Positions 1 through 8,462 of a stretch of 64,000 nucleotides of DNA are shown here, piece by piece. The translations under genes were made by a program, and so were the position numbers. Position 1 is the stretch's first letter. Each line of letters starts with the position of its first letter. A model generated the notes under the pieces. The model searched no databases. It was not told where the DNA came from and worked only from the letters and a program-made list of their open reading frames with translations. Origin of the DNA: SG8-41 sp036555615 (GTDB lineage: Bacteria > Pseudomonadota > Gammaproteobacteria > Burkholderiales > SG8-41); the NCBI GenBank assembly GCA_036555615.1, contig DATBKZ010000048.1, positions 1 through 64,000 on the forward strand. The letters are read 5' to 3'.

Positions 1-1140
1 GGGCTGTGGCTGGCGCACGACGAGGAGCGCGCGCGGGCGCTCGCCGCCTCGCCGAAGGACCGCGCCGAGAACGTGATGATCGTCGACATGGTGCGCAATG
101 ACCTCGGCCGCGTCTGTGCCACGGGCAGCGTCCGGGCCCCCGAGCTGTTCACGGTGGAACGCTATCCGACGGTGTGGCAGATGACTTCCACCGTGCGCGG
201 GCGCACGAGCGCCGCGGTCACCGACGTCCTGGGCGCGCTGTTTCCGCCCGCCTCGATCACGGGGACGCCAAAGGCGCGCGCAACGCAGATCATCGCCGGG
301 CTCGAGACTGCGCCGCGCGGCATCTATACCGGTTGCATCGGTGTCATCGCGCCGGGCCGCCGCGCGCGCTTCAACGTTGCGATTCGCACCGCGTGCTTCG
401 ACATTGCGGAGCGCATGCTCGAGTACGGGGTGGGCGGCGGCATCGTCTGGGATTCGACGAGCGACGCCGAGTACGAGGAATGCCTGCTCAAGGCGCGCAT
501 CGTCACCGACGCAACGCCGCCGTTTGCGCTGCTGGAGACGTTGCTGTGGGAGCCGGGCAAAGGCTACTTCCTGCTCGAGGCGCATCTCGCGCGGCTGGCG
601 CAGTCTGCCCGCTATTTCGGCGTGCCTGCAGACTTTGGCGCCGTGCGGTCGCGGCTCTCCCATCTCGCGGCGAGCTTCGGGCCGGGCGCCCAGCGCGTGC
701 GCCTGACCGTCGACCGCAACGGCGCCCTTGAATGCGCGGCGGAGCCGCTGGCGGCCTCGGCGGCCCCCGTGCGCCTGGGAATCGCGGCTGCACCGATCAC
801 GACCGACAGTCCGTTCCTGTATCACAAGACGACTCATCGCGCGGTCTATGACGACGCCCGTGGATCCTGCCCCGGCTGTGACGACGTGGTGCTGTGGAAT
901 CCCCGCCGCGAGGTCACCGAGAGCACCATCGCCAACATCGTGATCGAGCTCGGCGGCGAGCGCGTGACGCCACCCGTGGAATGCGGCTTGCTGCCGGGCG
1001 TGTTCCGCGCCCGGCTGCTCGCAACCGGTCAGGTCCGCGAACGGCGCATCACGCTCGACGAGCTGCGGGCGGCGCGGCGCGTGTGGTTGGTGAGCTCGGT
1101 ACGCCGTTGGCGCGACGCCGTGGTGGCCGATGCCGCCTGA
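1..1140 (+). CDS. pabB-pabC: Aminodeoxychorismate synthase component I fused to 4-amino-4-deoxychorismate lyase (5' end missing)
   Basis: The frame is open from base 1, so the N-terminus lies outside the window. Residues 1-170 carry the C-terminal chorismate-binding core of the PabB/TrpE family (VRNDLGR, ASITGTPKARA near residue 83, YGVGGGIVWDS near 142). From about residue 178 the chain continues as a class IV aminotransferase/ADC lyase (FALLETLLWEPG), with the PLP lysine probably K276 in LYHKTTHR and the family motif ESTIANIV further on. PabB with PabA makes aminodeoxychorismate from chorismate and glutamine, and PabC releases pyruvate to give p-aminobenzoate for folate. Such PabBC fusions are known in Proteobacteria, so the fusion is not an artefact. 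The gene ends in TGA 127 bases before the ammonium transporter. Confidence 0.93.
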   Translation, partial: GLWLAHDEERARALAASPKDRAENVMIVDMVRNDLGRVCATGSVRAPELFTVERYPTVWQMTSTVRGRTSAAVTDVLGALFPPASITGTPKARATQIIAGLETAPRGIYTGCIGVIAPGRRARFNVAIRTACFDIAERMLEYGVGGGIVWDSTSDAEYEECLLKARIVTDATPPFALLETLLWEPGKGYFLLEAHLARLAQSARYFGVPADFGAVRSRLSHLAASFGPGAQRVRLTVDRNGALECAAEPLAASAAPVRLGIAAAPITTDSPFLYHKTTHRAVYDDARGSCPGCDDVVLWNPRREVTESTIANIVIELGGERVTPPVECGLLPGVFRARLLATGQVRERRITLDELRAARRVWLVSSVRRWRDAVVADAA

Positions 1141-1267
1141 CCCGCCGGATTGGCGCGGCGCAATACGCATTCCCCGCCGCCTGCGGCTTGACCCGACGCG
1201 GCCCTAAGGACATGATGCGCCTGACGCACCGCGGCGAACCGCGGCGCGCGCAAGGGAGGAGCATCCA

Positions 1268-2581
1268 ATGACAACAATTCGCCGCCGGTTTCCGCTCATC
1301 GCTTTCCTGTTGATCCCGCTTCTGCTGCACGCCCCGCTTGCCGCGGCGGCCGAGCCGCCGAAGCTGGATTCCGCGGACACCGCGTGGATGCTCACGTCAT
1401 CGGTGCTGGTGCTGTTCATGACGCTGCCCGGGCTCGCGCTCTTCTACGCCGGCCTCGTGCGCATGAAGAACGTTCTGTCCATCCTCATGCAGTGCTTCGC
1501 CATCACCTGCATCGTGACGCTCGCGTGGGTGGTGGTCGGCTACAGCATCGCGTTCGGCGACGCCGGCTCGCTGAACAACTGGTATGGCGGCTTCGGGAAG
1601 TCCTTTCTGGCCGGAATCGAGGTCAAGACCGTCAAGGGCACGATTCCCGAGACCGTCTTCGCCATGTACCAGCTGACGTTTGCAATCATCACGCCCGCGC
1701 TCGTCATCGGCGCCTACGCCGAGCGCGTGAAGTTCTCCGGCATGCTCGTCTTCAGCCTGCTCTGGCTGCTCATCGTCTACTGTCCGGTTGCGCACTGGGT
1801 GTGGGGCGATGGGTGGCTCGCCAAGCGCGGGCTCATGGATTTCGCGGGAGGGACAGTCGTGCACCTGAACGCCGGCGTGGCCGCGCTGGTCTGTGCGCTG
1901 GTGCTGGGCCAACGCCGGGGGTTCCCGGAGACGCCCATGCCGCCTCACAACATGACGATGGCGGTGACGGGCGCATGCATGCTGTGGGTGGGTTGGTTCG
2001 GATTCAATGCCGGCAGCGCGCTCGCGTCCGGCGGGGCGGCCGGCATGGCAATGATTGTGACCCACGTCGGCGCCGCGACGGGCGCGTTCGCCTGGATGGT
2101 GTGCGAGTGGTTGCGCTACGGCAAGCCCTCGGCGCTGGGCATCGCGACCGGCATGGTCGCCGGGCTCGGAACGATCACGCCGGCATCCGGCTTCGTCGGA
2201 CCGCTCGGCGCGCTTGCCATCGGAGCGGCGGCTGGCGTGCTGTGCTTCTTCGCGACCAGCTACATGAAGCAGGCGCTCAAGGTGGATGACTCGCTCGATG
2301 TGTTCCCCGTGCACGGGGTCGGTGGTCTCCTGGGGACGATACTCACCGGCGTGTTCGTGGCAGCCAGCCTCGGCGGCAACGGCTATCCCGAGAAGGTGAC
2401 GATGAGCGACCAGGTGCTGGTGCAGCTGACCGGGGTCATCGCCGTCGCAGCATGGTCGGCGGTTGGCACGTGGATCCTGCTCAAAGTGAGCGACGCCGTG
2501 ACCGGGATGCGCGTGCAGTCCGAGGAGGAGACCGAGGGCCTCGATACGGTGCTGCATAACGAGAAAGGCTACAACTTGTGA
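1268..2581 (+). CDS. amtB: Ammonium transporter (Amt family)
   Basis: 437 residues, the usual Amt length with a cleavable signal peptide (residues about 1-28, ending LAAAAEPP) before eleven predicted membrane helices. Family hallmarks are present: GLALFYAGLVRMKN near residue 55, HWVWGDGWL near 180, and the twin pore histidines H199 (HLNAGVAAL) and H349 (FPVHGVGG). It conducts ammonium/ammonia across the inner membrane. The ATG is supported by a GGGAGGA ribosome site 7 bases upstream. A glnK gene usually precedes amtB in Proteobacteria. None is seen here, so PII control would have to act in trans. The gene is followed by a hairpin (2581-2617), suggesting a single-gene transcript. Confidence 0.96.
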   Translation: MTTIRRRFPLIAFLLIPLLLHAPLAAAAEPPKLDSADTAWMLTSSVLVLFMTLPGLALFYAGLVRMKNVLSILMQCFAITCIVTLAWVVVGYSIAFGDAGSLNNWYGGFGKSFLAGIEVKTVKGTIPETVFAMYQLTFAIITPALVIGAYAERVKFSGMLVFSLLWLLIVYCPVAHWVWGDGWLAKRGLMDFAGGTVVHLNAGVAALVCALVLGQRRGFPETPMPPHNMTMAVTGACMLWVGWFGFNAGSALASGGAAGMAMIVTHVGAATGAFAWMVCEWLRYGKPSALGIATGMVAGLGTITPASGFVGPLGALAIGAAAGVLCFFATSYMKQALKVDDSLDVFPVHGVGGLLGTILTGVFVAASLGGNGYPEKVTMSDQVLVQLTGVIAVAAWSAVGTWILLKVSDAVTGMRVQSEEETEGLDTVLHNEKGYNL

Positions 2582-2617
2582 TAAATCCGGACGCTGCGTA
2601 AGGCAGCGCCGGTTTAT
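2581..2617 (+). terminator. Hairpin after amtB, probable terminator
   Basis: The arms ATAAA-CCGG-CGCTGC and GCAGCG-CCGG-TTTAT pair with two single-base bulges around a 5-base loop, starting right at the amtB stop. The T-run is short (TTTAT), so termination strength is uncertain. Confidence 0.5.
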
Positions 2618-2942
2618 CTCCGCGCGATCAACATGGACGCCCCGCGCCAGTCATCGCGCGGATGCGGACGCGGCGCGCCCGATTTGCCTGCGCGCGATCG
2701 AACGGACGTCCAAGGTACGGGAGCCCCATCGCCCGCGCCCCGGTCGCCGTTCATCGCGCGTGCCGCACAGCGCATCCCATCTTGCGGATAAGCGGCCAAT
2801 ACGGTCGCTGCAGGCCGTTCGCGAGCCATTCCGACTTCTAAGCGGAATAAAGCGGGGCTACCCGCCGTTTGCGCCGGTCAGAAGGACAGAAGATCTCGCG
2901 AGGGGACGCGAAGCTCAGCCCGTCAATTCACTGGAGGAGCAC
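2618..2942. other. Non-coding gap between amtB and the MBL-fold gene
   Basis: About 325 bases with no credible gene. The frame of the downstream gene stays open back to 2760, but that stretch has no signal-peptide or domain character and the strong ribosome site is at 2943. It probably holds the leader and promoter of the MBL gene. No riboswitch, tRNA or clear sigma-70 box was recognised. Confidence 0.5.
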
Positions 2943-3836
2943 ATGTCACGCATATCCTGCCTGCTCGCAAGCGCAACGCTGACCGCCGCATTGCTGGGTG
3001 GCCCGGCTCTCGCGCAGGCCCCGGCGAAGCGCCCGCTCTTCGCCACGACCAAGGTCGAGGGAATCGACCACGTCTACGTCTTCCGCTATGGCAACCACCA
3101 GGCGATGTTCGTGGTGACCGGCGACGGCGTCATCGCCACCGACCCGATCGGCTACGGGCGCCCGCAGGCCGTGCTCACCTATCTGGACGAGATCCGCAAG
3201 GTGACGAGCGAGCCGGTCAAGTACGTCGTCTACAGCCATCACCACTTCGACCACATCGCGGGCGGCAAGCCGTTCAAGGACGCGGGCGCCAAGTTCGTCG
3301 CGCACCGGCGGGCGTGGGAGCGCCTGACCGCGCTGCAGGACCCACACACCGTGATCCCGGACGAGCTCGTCACCGACCACGCCACGATCCGCCTCGGCAA
3401 GGTCGCTCTCGAGCTGAGCTATCACGGGCTCAATCACTCCGACAGCACGCTCGTCATGAGGCTGCCGCGCGAAAAGCTCATCTTTCTCGTGGACACCATC
3501 CCGGTCGGGTCGGTGCCGGGCCGGGGCATGATCGACTTCTATCCCCTGGAGAGCGAGGAATTCATCAAGAAGGTGCTGGAGATGGATTGGGAGCGCATGA
3601 TTCCCGGTCATCCGGGGCCCGGCGGCCGCCTCGGCACCAAGGACGACGCACGCAGTCTGCTCACGTTCCTGCAGGACGCCTCCGAGGCGGTTAAGGTCGC
3701 GGCGCGGCAGGGCCAGTGCTGGGACAAGGTGGAAAAGGAGATGAAGCTGCCCAAGTACGAGAAATGGCCCGGCTACGCGAACAACCTGCCGTTCGTCCTG
3801 CGGCGCTACTGCATGCTGTGGGGACGAGGCACCTGA
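2943..3836 (+). CDS. Secreted metallo-beta-lactamase-fold hydrolase
   Basis: 297 residues from the ATG behind a clear GGAGGAG ribosome site. An upstream in-frame start at 2760 is less likely because a signal peptide (residues 1-24, LLGGPALAQA) begins exactly at 2943. The zinc-binding HxHxDH motif is H99-x-H101-x-D103-H104 (SHHHFDH), with later metal or substrate positions in GLNHSDST, FLVDTIPVG and IPGHPGPGG. The fold is certain and the substrate is not. Proteins of this type occur near periplasmic quinoprotein dehydrogenases ('quinoprotein relay' MBL proteins), but none is next to it here. It stands alone between two hairpins and converges with the VWA gene. Confidence 0.85.
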   Translation: MSRISCLLASATLTAALLGGPALAQAPAKRPLFATTKVEGIDHVYVFRYGNHQAMFVVTGDGVIATDPIGYGRPQAVLTYLDEIRKVTSEPVKYVVYSHHHFDHIAGGKPFKDAGAKFVAHRRAWERLTALQDPHTVIPDELVTDHATIRLGKVALELSYHGLNHSDSTLVMRLPREKLIFLVDTIPVGSVPGRGMIDFYPLESEEFIKKVLEMDWERMIPGHPGPGGRLGTKDDARSLLTFLQDASEAVKVAARQGQCWDKVEKEMKLPKYEKWPGYANNLPFVLRRYCMLWGRGT

Positions 3837-3851
3837 GGCCGAAGGCAGAAG

Positions 3852-3879
3852 AACCCCGCCGCGGCGGGGTTTCTTGTTT
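3852..3879. terminator. Bidirectional terminator between convergent genes
   Basis: A perfect GC-rich stem (AACCCCGCC / GGCGGGGTT, loop GC) is followed by TTCTTGTTT on the plus strand and a shorter T-rich tract on the minus strand. It sits between the MBL gene (plus) and the VWA gene (minus) and could serve both. Confidence 0.8.
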
Positions 3880-5060
3880 CAGTGCGCCTTGGAGAGCAGG
3901 CGCATGCCGCGGTCGAGACCGTCCAGCGTCAAGGGAAACATCCGGTCGCCCATCAACTGACGGGTGATGCGGATCGACTCGTGATAGTCCCACACCGATT
4001 CCGGCTGCGGGTTGAGCCAGATCGCGTTCGGATAGACAGTCAACAGGCGCTGCAGCCACACCGCGCCCGCTTCCTCATTGGTGTGCTCGACGCTGCCGCC
4101 GGGATAGACGATTTCATAGGGGCTCATGGTGGCGTCTCCCACCAGCACCACCCGGTAGTCGTGCGGATAGGTATGCAGCACGTCCCAGGTCGGCATGCGC
4201 TCCGCCGAGCGCCGCCGGTTGTCGCGCCACACCCGCTCGTAGAGATAATTGTGGAAGTAGAAGTATTCGAGGTGCTTGAACTCGGCACGCGCCGCGGAAA
4301 AGAGCTGCTCGCAGACGCGGATGTGATCGTCCATCGAGCCCCCGACATCGAGGAACAGCAGCACCTTCACCGCGTTGTGCCGCTCGGGCACCATCTTGAG
4401 ATCGAGCCAGCCCGCGTTCTTTGCCGTTGACCGGATCGTATCGTCGAGATCGAGCTCCTCCGGGGCGCCGATCCGCGCGAAGCGCCGCAGCCGGCGCAGC
4501 GCCACCTTGATGTTGCGCGTGCCGAGCTCGACCGTATCGTCGAGATTGCGGTACTCGCGCTGGTCCCAGACCTTCACCGCCCGCCGGTGGCGCGACTCCG
4601 GCTGGCCGATGCGCACCCCCTCGGGGTTGTAGCCAAAGGCGCCATACGGGCTCGTGCCGGCAGTCCCGATCCACTTGGAGCCGCCCTGGTGCCGGCCCTT
4701 CTGCTCCTCGAGCCGCTTCCGGAGCGTCTCCATGAGCTTGTCCCACCCGCCGAGCGACTCGATCAGTTTCTTCTCCTCCTCGGTCAGGACCTTCTCCGCG
4801 AGCTTCTTCAGCCATTCCTCGGGGATCAGGATGGCGAGCGCGTCCACCTCGACGATGCCCTTGAAGTAGGCGGCGAACACGCGGTCGTAGCGGTCGTAGT
4901 ACTTCTCGTCCTTCACCAGGCAGGCGCGGGCAAGCCAGTAGAACTCCTCCATGCTGCCGAATGCGACGCGCTTTGCCAGGGCCTCGATGAGCGTCAGGAA
5001 CTCCTTGACCGAGACCGGGACGCCGCCCGCTTTGAGCTTCAGGAAGAATTCGATCAGCAT
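3879..5060 (-). CDS. VWA domain protein, CoxE-like partner of MoxR ATPase
   Basis: 393 residues. The N-terminal half is helical and charged (residues 1-130); the C-terminal half is a von Willebrand A-like domain starting near residue 230 (VKVLLFLDVGGSMDD). The metal site reads D238-x-G-x-S rather than the classical D-x-S-x-S, so metal binding may be altered. The stop of the upstream MoxR gene directly abuts this ATG (TAG then ATG, no spacer), so the two are almost certainly co-translated. In carboxydotrophs the CoxD (AAA+) and CoxE (VWA) pair takes part in assembling the CO dehydrogenase active site. Here no coxLMS is adjacent, though another molybdenum hydroxylase lies 2 kb away. Function beyond 'MoxR partner' is inference. 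Confidence 0.85.
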   Translation of the reverse strand: MLIEFFLKLKAGGVPVSVKEFLTLIEALAKRVAFGSMEEFYWLARACLVKDEKYYDRYDRVFAAYFKGIVEVDALAILIPEEWLKKLAEKVLTEEEKKLIESLGGWDKLMETLRKRLEEQKGRHQGGSKWIGTAGTSPYGAFGYNPEGVRIGQPESRHRRAVKVWDQREYRNLDDTVELGTRNIKVALRRLRRFARIGAPEELDLDDTIRSTAKNAGWLDLKMVPERHNAVKVLLFLDVGGSMDDHIRVCEQLFSAARAEFKHLEYFYFHNYLYERVWRDNRRRSAERMPTWDVLHTYPHDYRVVLVGDATMSPYEIVYPGGSVEHTNEEAGAVWLQRLLTVYPNAIWLNPQPESVWDYHESIRITRQLMGDRMFPLTLDGLDRGMRLLSKAH

Positions 5061-5909
5061 CTAGGTTGTCTTGCGCCGCGACATGAAGACCAGCCGCTCG
5101 AAGAGGTGCACGTCCTGCTCGTTCTTGAGCAGCGCCCCGTGCAGTGGCGGGATGATCTTGTGGGTGTCCTGGCTGTGCAGCGCCTCGGGCGGGATGTCCT
5201 CCGCCATGAGCAGCTTCAGCCAGTCGAGGAGCTCGGAGGTCGAGGGCTTCTTCTTCAGCCCCGGCACCTCGCGCATCTCGAAGAACGCACCGAGCGCCTC
5301 GCGCAGAAGCTGCTTCTTGATGTCCGGATGATGCACGCGGACGATGCGCTCCATCGTGTCGTGGTCGGGAAAGCGGATGTAGTGGAAGAAGCAGCGGCGC
5401 AGGAACGCGTCCGGCAGCTCCTTCTCGTTGTTGCTGGTAATTACCACCAGCGGCCGGTGCGTCGCCCTGACCAGCTCCTGCGTCTCGTAGACGTAGAACT
5501 CCATGCGGTCGAGCTCGCGCAGAAGATCGTTCGGGAACTCGATGTCGGCCTTGTCCACCTCGTCGATCAGCAGCACCGCGGGCGCGTCGGAAACGAAGGC
5601 GCTCCACAGCATGCCGCGCACGATGTAATTGCGGATGTCGTGCACCCGCGCATCGCCCAGCTGCGAGTCGCGCAGCCGCGACACCGCGTCGTACTCGTAG
5701 AGACCGTGCTGGGCCTTGGTGGTGGACTTGATGTGCCACTCGAAGAGCGGCCGCCCGATCGCCCGGGCGATCTCGATCGCCAGCATGGTCTTGCCGGTGC
5801 CGGGCTCGCCCTTCACCAGCAGCGGGCGCTCGAGCGTGAGGGCGGCGTTGACCGCCATCATCAGGTCATCGGTCGCGATATAGGTATCGGTGCCCTCGAA
5901 TCGCTTCAT
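5061..5909 (-). CDS. MoxR-family AAA+ ATPase (CoxD-like)
   Basis: 282 residues. Walker A is GEPGTGKT at residues 34-41 and Walker B is AVLLIDEVDKAD with D116/E117. Further on come VITSNNEKELPDAFLRRCFF (sensor 1 and arginine-finger region) and a C-terminal lid. MoxR ATPases act as chaperone-like machines that mature or activate a client through a VWA partner, here the gene directly downstream. The ATG at 5909 gives the full domain; its ribosome site is weak (GGTGAA). Upstream lies a 7-bp tandem array and then the MFS gene on the same strand. Confidence 0.92.
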   Translation of the reverse strand: MKRFEGTDTYIATDDLMMAVNAALTLERPLLVKGEPGTGKTMLAIEIARAIGRPLFEWHIKSTTKAQHGLYEYDAVSRLRDSQLGDARVHDIRNYIVRGMLWSAFVSDAPAVLLIDEVDKADIEFPNDLLRELDRMEFYVYETQELVRATHRPLVVITSNNEKELPDAFLRRCFFHYIRFPDHDTMERIVRVHHPDIKKQLLREALGAFFEMREVPGLKKKPSTSELLDWLKLLMAEDIPPEALHSQDTHKIIPPLHGALLKNEQDVHLFERLVFMSRRKTT

Positions 5910-5940
5910 TTCATTTCACCGTTCACGAGCCATATCTCCC

Positions 5941-5989
5941 TCATCCCTCATCCCTCATCCCTCATCCCTCATCCCTCATCCCTCATCCC
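5941..5989. repeat. Seven tandem copies of TCATCCC
   Basis: Seven perfect, uninterrupted 7-bp units between the start of the moxR-like gene and the end of the MFS gene. The unit is not a multiple of three and has no spacers, so it is neither coding nor CRISPR. Single imperfect copies of the same words occur inside glcF (19755-19790) and near 21457. Confidence 0.95.
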
Positions 5990-6026
5990 TGCTTTCAGTC
6001 GAGTCTCGCACCCGCCCCCTCGACCG

Positions 6027-7208
6027 TCAAGAAACGCTCGGCCTTCGCCGCAGCAACAACAGGAGCAGGGCCAGAACGGAAAACACGGCGCCGGCGTAGA
6101 AGGTGACCGAGGCGCCGAGCTCGTCCCACAGCAGGCCGGCGAGAACGCTCGCGATCAGCATCGCAACGCCGCTCACCAGGTTGAAGAAGCCGAATGCTGT
6201 GCCCCGCAAATGCGCAGGTGCGGCGCCGGCGACCATGGCCGCGAGCAGGCCCTGCGTCATCCCCATGTGCAATCCCCACAGGGCCACGCCCGCCCCGACT
6301 GCAGCGAGCCCTCCTGCCATCGCGAGCACGATGTCGGCGAGAACCAGCAACGCAAGTCCAGCGGCGAGCAGCTTCTCGTGGCTGATGCGGTCGGCAAGGC
6401 GGCCCGCCGGATAGGCCGACGCCGCGTAGACGACGTTCATGATCACCAGCACGAGCGGCGCAAAGCTCGCGGCAAGCCCGAGCTGCTGCGCCCGCAGGAT
6501 GAGGAAGGCTTCGCTGAAGCGGGCGAGTGTGAATATGCCGCCCGCGGCGACGATCCACCAATAGGCGCTGCTGAACTCGCTCAAGCTCCGCCAGTGCACC
6601 GGAGAGGTCGGGCGGACGCGCACTGTCTCGGAAGGTGGCTCCCGCACGCCGAACAGCAGGATAAGCACGGACAGCACTGCGGGTATGACGGCAAACCAGA
6701 ACACCGCGCGAAAGTCCCCTGCCCATAGCACCATGAGACCGATCGCGAGCAGCGGCCCGACGAACGCGCCGGCGGTATCGAGCGACTGGCGGAGTCCGTA
6801 TGCCGCGCCCCGAATTTCCGGCGGCGTCAAGTCGGCGATCAGCGCGTCGCGCGGCGCCCCGCGTATGCCCTTGCCGATGCGGTCCATGAAGCGCGCAACG
6901 AACACCCAGTGCACGGCGAGCGCGAGCGCGAAGAGCGGCTTGGAAAGGGCGCCCAGGCCGTAGCCGAGAACCGTGAGGCCCTTGCGCCTGCCGAGCCAGT
7001 CGCTGATCGTCCCCGAGAACACGCGCACGATCAGGGCGGTCGCCTCTGCCACGCCTTCGACGACGCCGATCATCAGCGCGGTTGCGCCGAGACTCACGAC
7101 CATGAATACCGGCAGCAGGCTGTGGATCAGCTCGGAGGACACATCCATGAACAGGCTGACGAACCCCAGCATCCACACGCCGCGTGGAATTTCGGTGGAG
7201 GCGCGCAC
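6027..7208 (-). CDS. MFS transporter
   Basis: About 393 residues with 12 predicted helices. The major facilitator loop motif between helices 2 and 3 is SDWLGRRKGLTVLGYGLG, and its second-half echo is GRLADRISHEKLLAAG. The start is uncertain: a TTG at 7220 overlaps the mocA stop (TTGA), a GTG lies at 7208 and an ATG at 7172. The GTG is chosen because an AGG lies 12 bases upstream and the helix 1 sequence (VWMLGFVSLFMDVSSELIH) follows soon after. It is translationally coupled to mocA. The substrate is unknown; the sequence resembles the group of MFS proteins with FMDVSSE near the N-terminus, often annotated as drug or sugar exporters. Confidence 0.85.
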   Translation of the reverse strand: MRASTEIPRGVWMLGFVSLFMDVSSELIHSLLPVFMVVSLGATALMIGVVEGVAEATALIVRVFSGTISDWLGRRKGLTVLGYGLGALSKPLFALALAVHWVFVARFMDRIGKGIRGAPRDALIADLTPPEIRGAAYGLRQSLDTAGAFVGPLLAIGLMVLWAGDFRAVFWFAVIPAVLSVLILLFGVREPPSETVRVRPTSPVHWRSLSEFSSAYWWIVAAGGIFTLARFSEAFLILRAQQLGLAASFAPLVLVIMNVVYAASAYPAGRLADRISHEKLLAAGLALLVLADIVLAMAGGLAAVGAGVALWGLHMGMTQGLLAAMVAGAAPAHLRGTAFGFFNLVSGVAMLIASVLAGLLWDELGASVTFYAGAVFSVLALLLLLLRRRPSVS

Positions 7209-7216
7209 AGGTGGCT

Positions 7217-7798
7217 TCAACCTGCGAGATCGGTCTTGCGATCGATGTCGACGAGGATTCCCGGATCGTCGCACTCGACGAGCTGAACCGCGTCGCGGTG
7301 GCGCTCCAGCAGGGCGCGTGCGCCCTGGTCGCCGTCGAGCGCAAGCAACTCTTCGCGCAGCGGGGCGCCGAATCCGACGGGATGGCCGCGTTCTCCCTTG
7401 TAAGCCGGCGCGGCGATCAGTGCTCCCTGTTGCAGCGCTGAGATGACGGACTTGACGGTCGCGGGCTGGATCCGCGGCATGTCCGCGAGCGCAACTACCC
7501 AGCCGTCCGCCCCGCGCGCCTGGGCCACGCCGTGCGCAAGACTCGCCCCCATGCCCCGCTCCGCCCCCTGGAACATTGTGACCTGGCAACCCTCCTGCTC
7601 CAGCATGTCATAGAGCGGGAAATCGCCCCAGCGCACCACCGCTATCACGTCCGGGGTCGCCGCGAGGAGGTTGCGCGCGGCGTGCGCTGCGATCGCCACC
7701 CCGTCGTCCAAAGGGTGCAGGAGCTTCTCGCCGCCGAACCGCGTCCCAGCTCCGGCAGCCAGAAGGATCGCGGCAATGACTTTCTGCCCGGCCGCCAT
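7217..7798 (-). CDS. mocA: Molybdenum cofactor nucleotidyltransferase (MocA-like)
   Basis: 193 residues, a MobA-like NTP transferase. The nucleotide-binding signature LAAGAGTRFGGEKLL is at residues 13-27, followed by the ADMPRI metal motif near residue 103. MocA makes molybdopterin cytosine dinucleotide, the cofactor form used by xanthine-oxidase-family hydroxylases. That fits the divergent molybdenum hydroxylase genes 188 bases away, which need MCD. Purine or sugar nucleotidyltransferases share the fold, so the assignment rests on sequence plus context. It overlaps or abuts the MFS gene downstream. Confidence 0.85.
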   Translation of the reverse strand: MAAGQKVIAAILLAAGAGTRFGGEKLLHPLDDGVAIAAHAARNLLAATPDVIAVVRWGDFPLYDMLEQEGCQVTMFQGAERGMGASLAHGVAQARGADGWVVALADMPRIQPATVKSVISALQQGALIAAPAYKGERGHPVGFGAPLREELLALDGDQGARALLERHRDAVQLVECDDPGILVDIDRKTDLAG

Positions 7799-7985
7799 AT
7801 TGCCGCCGATTATAGCGGCACTGCCGCAGCCGGCCGTGACCCGATTGACATGATCCGAGCCGCGGCGCTAGTGTTGACGGCGGAATATCCCTCACCCCTT
7901 CCCCCTCTCCCGAGCCGGGAGGGACAATGGACGGCAGAAATGGAGTATCAACCATTTCCGAAGGATTCGATTGGAGGAGATCGCC
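7799..7985. promoter_or_regulatory. Divergent control region between mocA and the molybdenum hydroxylase operon
   Basis: This 187-bp intergenic region must contain outward promoters for both operons. It holds a hairpin TGCCGC/GCGGCA (7801-7820) close to the mocA start and a GC-rich palindrome CTCCCGAGCCGGGAG near 7908. No confident -35/-10 pair was identified. Confidence 0.45.
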
Positions 7986-8453
7986 ATGACACAAAAGTTC
8001 AGTCTTGTCGTCGACGGCAAGACGGCAACCGTTGATGCCGACCCCGCAATGCCCCTGCTCTACGCGCTCCATGCGGAGCTCGGCCTCAACAATCCCAAGT
8101 TCGGCTGCGGCAAGGCCCAGTGCGGTGCCTGCACCGTGCACCTCGATGGCGCCCCGGTGCGCTCGTGCGTCATGCCGGTGAGCGCCGCCGCAGGCAAGCG
8201 CATCACCACGCTTGCCGGGCTGGGGACGCCTGATAGTCCACATCCGCTGCAGACAGCCTACATTGCCGAGCAGGTGCCGCAATGCGGCTACTGCCTGTCG
8301 GGCTGGATCATGACCGCGGCAGCGTTGCTCAAGAACCATCCGAAGCCGAGTGATGCCGAGATCCGGGAGGCCATGGCCGGCATCAAGTGCCGTTGCGGCA
8401 CGCATATGGCGATCATGCGCGCGATCAAGCGCGCGGCGCAGGCGATGGCGTAG
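7986..8453 (+). CDS. Two-[2Fe-2S] small subunit of molybdenum hydroxylase (isoquinoline 1-oxidoreductase alpha type)
   Basis: 155 residues from the ATG; a GGAGGA site lies 7 bases upstream, which excludes a TTG start at 7971. The plant-ferredoxin-type cluster is ligated by C41, C46, C49 and C61 (GCGKAQCGACT), the second cluster by C100, C103, C135 and C137 (QCGYC, KCRCGTH). It relays electrons from the molybdenum centre of the next gene product to an external acceptor. Ten bases separate it from the large subunit. No FAD subunit is present, which is typical of two-subunit aldehyde or isoquinoline oxidoreductases that donate to cytochromes or azurin rather than NAD. Confidence 0.95.
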   Translation: MTQKFSLVVDGKTATVDADPAMPLLYALHAELGLNNPKFGCGKAQCGACTVHLDGAPVRSCVMPVSAAAGKRITTLAGLGTPDSPHPLQTAYIAEQVPQCGYCLSGWIMTAAALLKNHPKPSDAEIREAMAGIKCRCGTHMAIMRAIKRAAQAMA

Positions 8454-8462
8454 GAGGCTACG

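Noticed and set aside
1397..2557. 386-residue minus-strand frame across amtB
   Set aside because: It lies entirely opposite a textbook Amt protein and its residues are His/Arg/Glu-rich, typical of antisense translation of membrane genes.
2760..2942. Extended N-terminus of the MBL-fold protein
   Set aside because: The frame is open, but the residues are basic and featureless, and a strong ribosome site plus signal peptide mark the start at 2943.
5941..5989. Array at 5941 as a CRISPR
   Set aside because: Units are 7 bases with no spacers and there are no cas genes in the window.
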